Of a DNA stretch of 52,606 nucleotides, positions 50,555 through 52,606 are shown piece by piece. Position 1 is the stretch's first letter. Each line of letters begins with the position of its first letter. The translations under genes and the position numbers were made by a program. This DNA comes from Planctomycetota bacterium (GTDB taxonomy: Bacteria; Planctomycetota; JAPUJT01). The notes under the pieces were generated by a model, which saw only the letters and a list, made by a program, of their open reading frames with translations, had not been told where the DNA came from and did no database searches. The DNA is taken from contig JAPUJT010000079.1 of assembly GCA_027296055.1 (NCBI GenBank), forward strand, positions 1 to 52,606, read 5' to 3'.

Positions 50555-52606
50555 ATGCGACCAATAGGGGAGGCCTTGAAGGGCCGCACTATCCTGCTCA
50601 CGGGCACCACGGGTTTTCTCGCCAAGGCCCTGCTCGAGAAGCTCCTGCGCGACGTCCCCGAAATGAAGCGGATCTACCTCCTGATTCGCCCCCGTCGCGG
50701 GGGGAACGGAGACCTCCTGTCCGCAAAGGATCGCTTGTGGCGCGACGTGGTGTCCTCCGCCTCGTTCGATCGCGTCCGCCGACACCACGGAGACGACTGG
50801 AAGAACTTCGTCTCCGATCGCCTGCGGCCCATCACCGGCGATCTCGTCAAGGACCGATTCGGCCTCGACGACTCCCTCTACGAATCCCTCTGCGACGAAG
50901 TCGACATCGTCATCAATAGCGCCGCCACTGTATCTTTCGACGAGCGACTCGATGACGCGATCAACACGAACATGCTCGGACCTCAGCGGCTGCTGGACTT
51001 CGCGAAGCGGTGCCAGAGCGCACAAAACACCCCGGTCCTCTACTTCCACGTCTCCACCGCCTACGTCAGCGGTTGGCGCGAAGGAGACCTGCCCGCGACG
51101 CCGTTTTCCCCCGGCGATTCGATCCGCGCCCTGAGGGGAGAGCCCGACGCCCCCCGCCTCGATATCGACGCGGAGCTGAAATTCTGCGATGAGGCTGTGG
51201 CCCGGATCGAGGGGGAGTCGCTCCGGAAGGAAACCCGCGCCTCCTATCGCCGCCGGGCGGAGAGCGAACTGCAATCAGGGACTTCGGAGGATCGGATCGA
51301 GAAGCGAGCCGAGACGATCCGCATGCAGGCAGTGAAGGAGCAACTGGTCGATCTCGGCATGGAGAGGGCCCAGCACTACGGCTGGAACGACACCTACACG
51401 TTCACCAAGGCGATGGGAGAGATGCTCGTCGTACGCGAGAGAGGCGATCACCCCACCGTGATCCTGCGCCCCTCGATCATCGAGTCGTCGATGGCGGAGC
51501 CCGTGCCCGGCTGGCTGGACGGTTTCCGGATGGCCGACCCCCTGATCATGGCCTACGCCAAGGGGATACTGAAGAATTTCCCCGCCCGGCCGGATGTCCG
51601 GGTCGACATGGTCCCGGTCGACTACGTGGTGAATTCGATGGTGGCGGTGATGGCCCTGCCCGTCGGGGACCCACACCCGCTCAACATTTACCAGGTGGCG
51701 ACAAGCACCGTCTGTCCCCTCGTATTCGACAACCTCTACGCGATGACGAGGGCCTACTTCGAGCGGAACCCGATGATGGATCGGGCGGGCCGACCGATCC
51801 CGGTCTCCGACTGCAGCTACCCGCCGCCCGAGAAGTTCATACGCAAGCTTCGGCTGCAGTATCTCCTCCCGCTGCGCGTCGCCGGGTGGTTTGCGGATCG
51901 GCTTCCCCTGGTGCCCAGGAAGGTGCGCGCCCGGATCGCATACAAGAAGACCGGCATCGAGCAGGCGATCTACTACAGCGAGCTGTATGCCCCCTATCTC
52001 ACGCTGTCTTACGACTTCGATACCACCTCGACCCTGGCCCTCTTCGATGAGCTTTCTCCGGAGGATCAGGTTCGCTTCCCCTTCGACGTCCGAACCATGG
52101 ACTGGCGCCGCTACATCCAGGACATCCACATCCCCGGCCTGAAACAGAACGTCCTGAAGCTCGGCTCCGAGAACGGGCGGCGCATACACCGTGTGCCTTC
52201 CCAGGGGGAAAAGGAGCTGAGCGAGTGGGCCGGCACGGAGCAGGAGACCATCTTCGATGTCCTGCGATTCGTCTCGGAGCGGCACTCGGATCAGGTAGCC
52301 CTCGAGATGGAACGTCGCAAGGGTCCCCGGGTGGCCTACACCTACGAGGAGCTTTTCGAGGCGAGCCAAAAGATGGCTCGGCTCTACGCGGGACTCGGCG
52401 TCGCCCGAGGGGACCGCATCATCCTCTGGTCGGAGAACGGCCCCGAGTGGGGGGTCGCCTACCTCGCGGCGACGTGCAGCGGCATCGCGGTCGTGCCGGT
52501 CGATCCACAGACAACCTACGACGAACTGGCTCGCGTGATCCCGTTCACCGAGACTTCTCTCGTCGTGGCGTCCGCCGCGACGTTCCGCCGGCTCCGCCAG
52601 CATGCG
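50555..52606 (+). CDS. Fatty acyl-CoA reductase fused to AMP-dependent acyl ligase (partial)
   Basis: The gene runs off the right edge; 684 codons are visible and no stop is seen. Residues about 10-390 form a fatty acyl-CoA reductase (extended SDR): TGTTGFLAKALLEKLL at 16-31, DIVINSAATVSFDERLDDA, FHVSTAYVSG, the catalytic YTFTK, RPSIIESSMAEPVPGWLDG. A sterile-type C-terminal reductase region follows. From about residue 565 an AMP-binding domain starts (FDVLRFVSERHSDQVALEM, YTYEELFEASQKMARLYAGL, NGPEWGVAYLAATCSGIAVV). The fusion would both activate a fatty acid and reduce the acyl thioester to an alcohol, for wax, alkyl-ether or modified lipid synthesis (inference). The ATG at 50555 is preceded by AAAGG. 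Confidence 0.88.
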   Translation, partial: MRPIGEALKGRTILLTGTTGFLAKALLEKLLRDVPEMKRIYLLIRPRRGGNGDLLSAKDRLWRDVVSSASFDRVRRHHGDDWKNFVSDRLRPITGDLVKDRFGLDDSLYESLCDEVDIVINSAATVSFDERLDDAINTNMLGPQRLLDFAKRCQSAQNTPVLYFHVSTAYVSGWREGDLPATPFSPGDSIRALRGEPDAPRLDIDAELKFCDEAVARIEGESLRKETRASYRRRAESELQSGTSEDRIEKRAETIRMQAVKEQLVDLGMERAQHYGWNDTYTFTKAMGEMLVVRERGDHPTVILRPSIIESSMAEPVPGWLDGFRMADPLIMAYAKGILKNFPARPDVRVDMVPVDYVVNSMVAVMALPVGDPHPLNIYQVATSTVCPLVFDNLYAMTRAYFERNPMMDRAGRPIPVSDCSYPPPEKFIRKLRLQYLLPLRVAGWFADRLPLVPRKVRARIAYKKTGIEQAIYYSELYAPYLTLSYDFDTTSTLALFDELSPEDQVRFPFDVRTMDWRRYIQDIHIPGLKQNVLKLGSENGRRIHRVPSQGEKELSEWAGTEQETIFDVLRFVSERHSDQVALEMERRKGPRVAYTYEELFEASQKMARLYAGLGVARGDRIILWSENGPEWGVAYLAATCSGIAVVPVDPQTTYDELARVIPFTETSLVVASAATFRRLRQHA

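Noticed and set aside
51275..52603. Long minus-strand open frame near the right edge
   Set aside because: It lies opposite the acyl-CoA reductase-ligase gene, whose catalytic motifs are unambiguous.

Overview
The window is GC-rich bacterial DNA with dense, short-gap operons on both strands. Gram-negative cell architecture is suggested by several lipoboxes, two Tat-type leaders and secreted proteins. A futalosine-type menaquinone gene (mqnD), a flavin-dependent thymidylate synthase (thyX), a Ser/Thr kinase fused to a sulfatase-modifying-factor domain, a DUF1800/DUF1501 pair and an SBBP-repeat protein together suggest a poorly cultivated lineage such as an Acidobacteriota-, Planctomycetota- or Eisenbacteria-like group. 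The sequence alone does not fix the phylum.

Layout. 1-3424 (minus): pcnB, a Rieske protein, a YhhQ-type transporter and the start of an archaeal-type phosphoglycerate mutase. 3700-7485 (plus): a radical SAM protein, a histidine phosphatase and the kinase fusion. 7485-15126: a block bracketed by two copies, in opposite orientation, of a ~56-bp dyad repeat. It holds an SDR, a solitary EboE homologue, a lipoprotein and a four-gene candidate peptide-modification locus. 15098-22618 (minus): lipA, two E1-alpha genes, E1-beta, E2, lpd and lipB, a 2-oxoacid dehydrogenase complex with its own lipoylation enzymes. 22849-28230 (plus): a Tat-exported molybdenum aldehyde oxidoreductase (three subunits) and two tandem paralogous lipoproteins. 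28246-32384: pruA (minus), a B12-type radical SAM protein and a glyoxalase-II-like hydrolase. 32514-35471: a large SBBP-repeat protein. 35472-40203 (minus): thyX, a Dam-like methylase, a PD-(D/E)XK nuclease, a membrane C39 peptidase and mqnD. 40483-50360: a secreted transglutaminase-like protein, an M24 peptidase, a lipoprotein, an ABC-2-like membrane protein, the DUF1800/DUF1501 pair and an MtfA-like peptidase. 50555-end: a fatty acyl-CoA reductase fused to an AMP-dependent ligase, cut by the window edge.

The most interesting locus is 11020-15058 (minus): a nucleotidyltransferase, a small Tat-leader peptide ending in six exact C-X-P-X-X pentads, a radical SAM/SPASM protein fused to a PqqD-like domain, and an HprK-like kinase joined to the radical SAM gene by an ATGA overlap. 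The peptide has its own near-consensus promoter. The arrangement resembles the HPr-rel-A type of peptide systems and suggests a ribosomally made, cysteine-modified peptide that is matured in the cytoplasm and exported folded by Tat. Modification chemistry and product are inferred, not seen.

No rRNA, tRNA, CRISPR array, transposase or integrase was recognised. No gene-free stretch exceeds about 300 bases.
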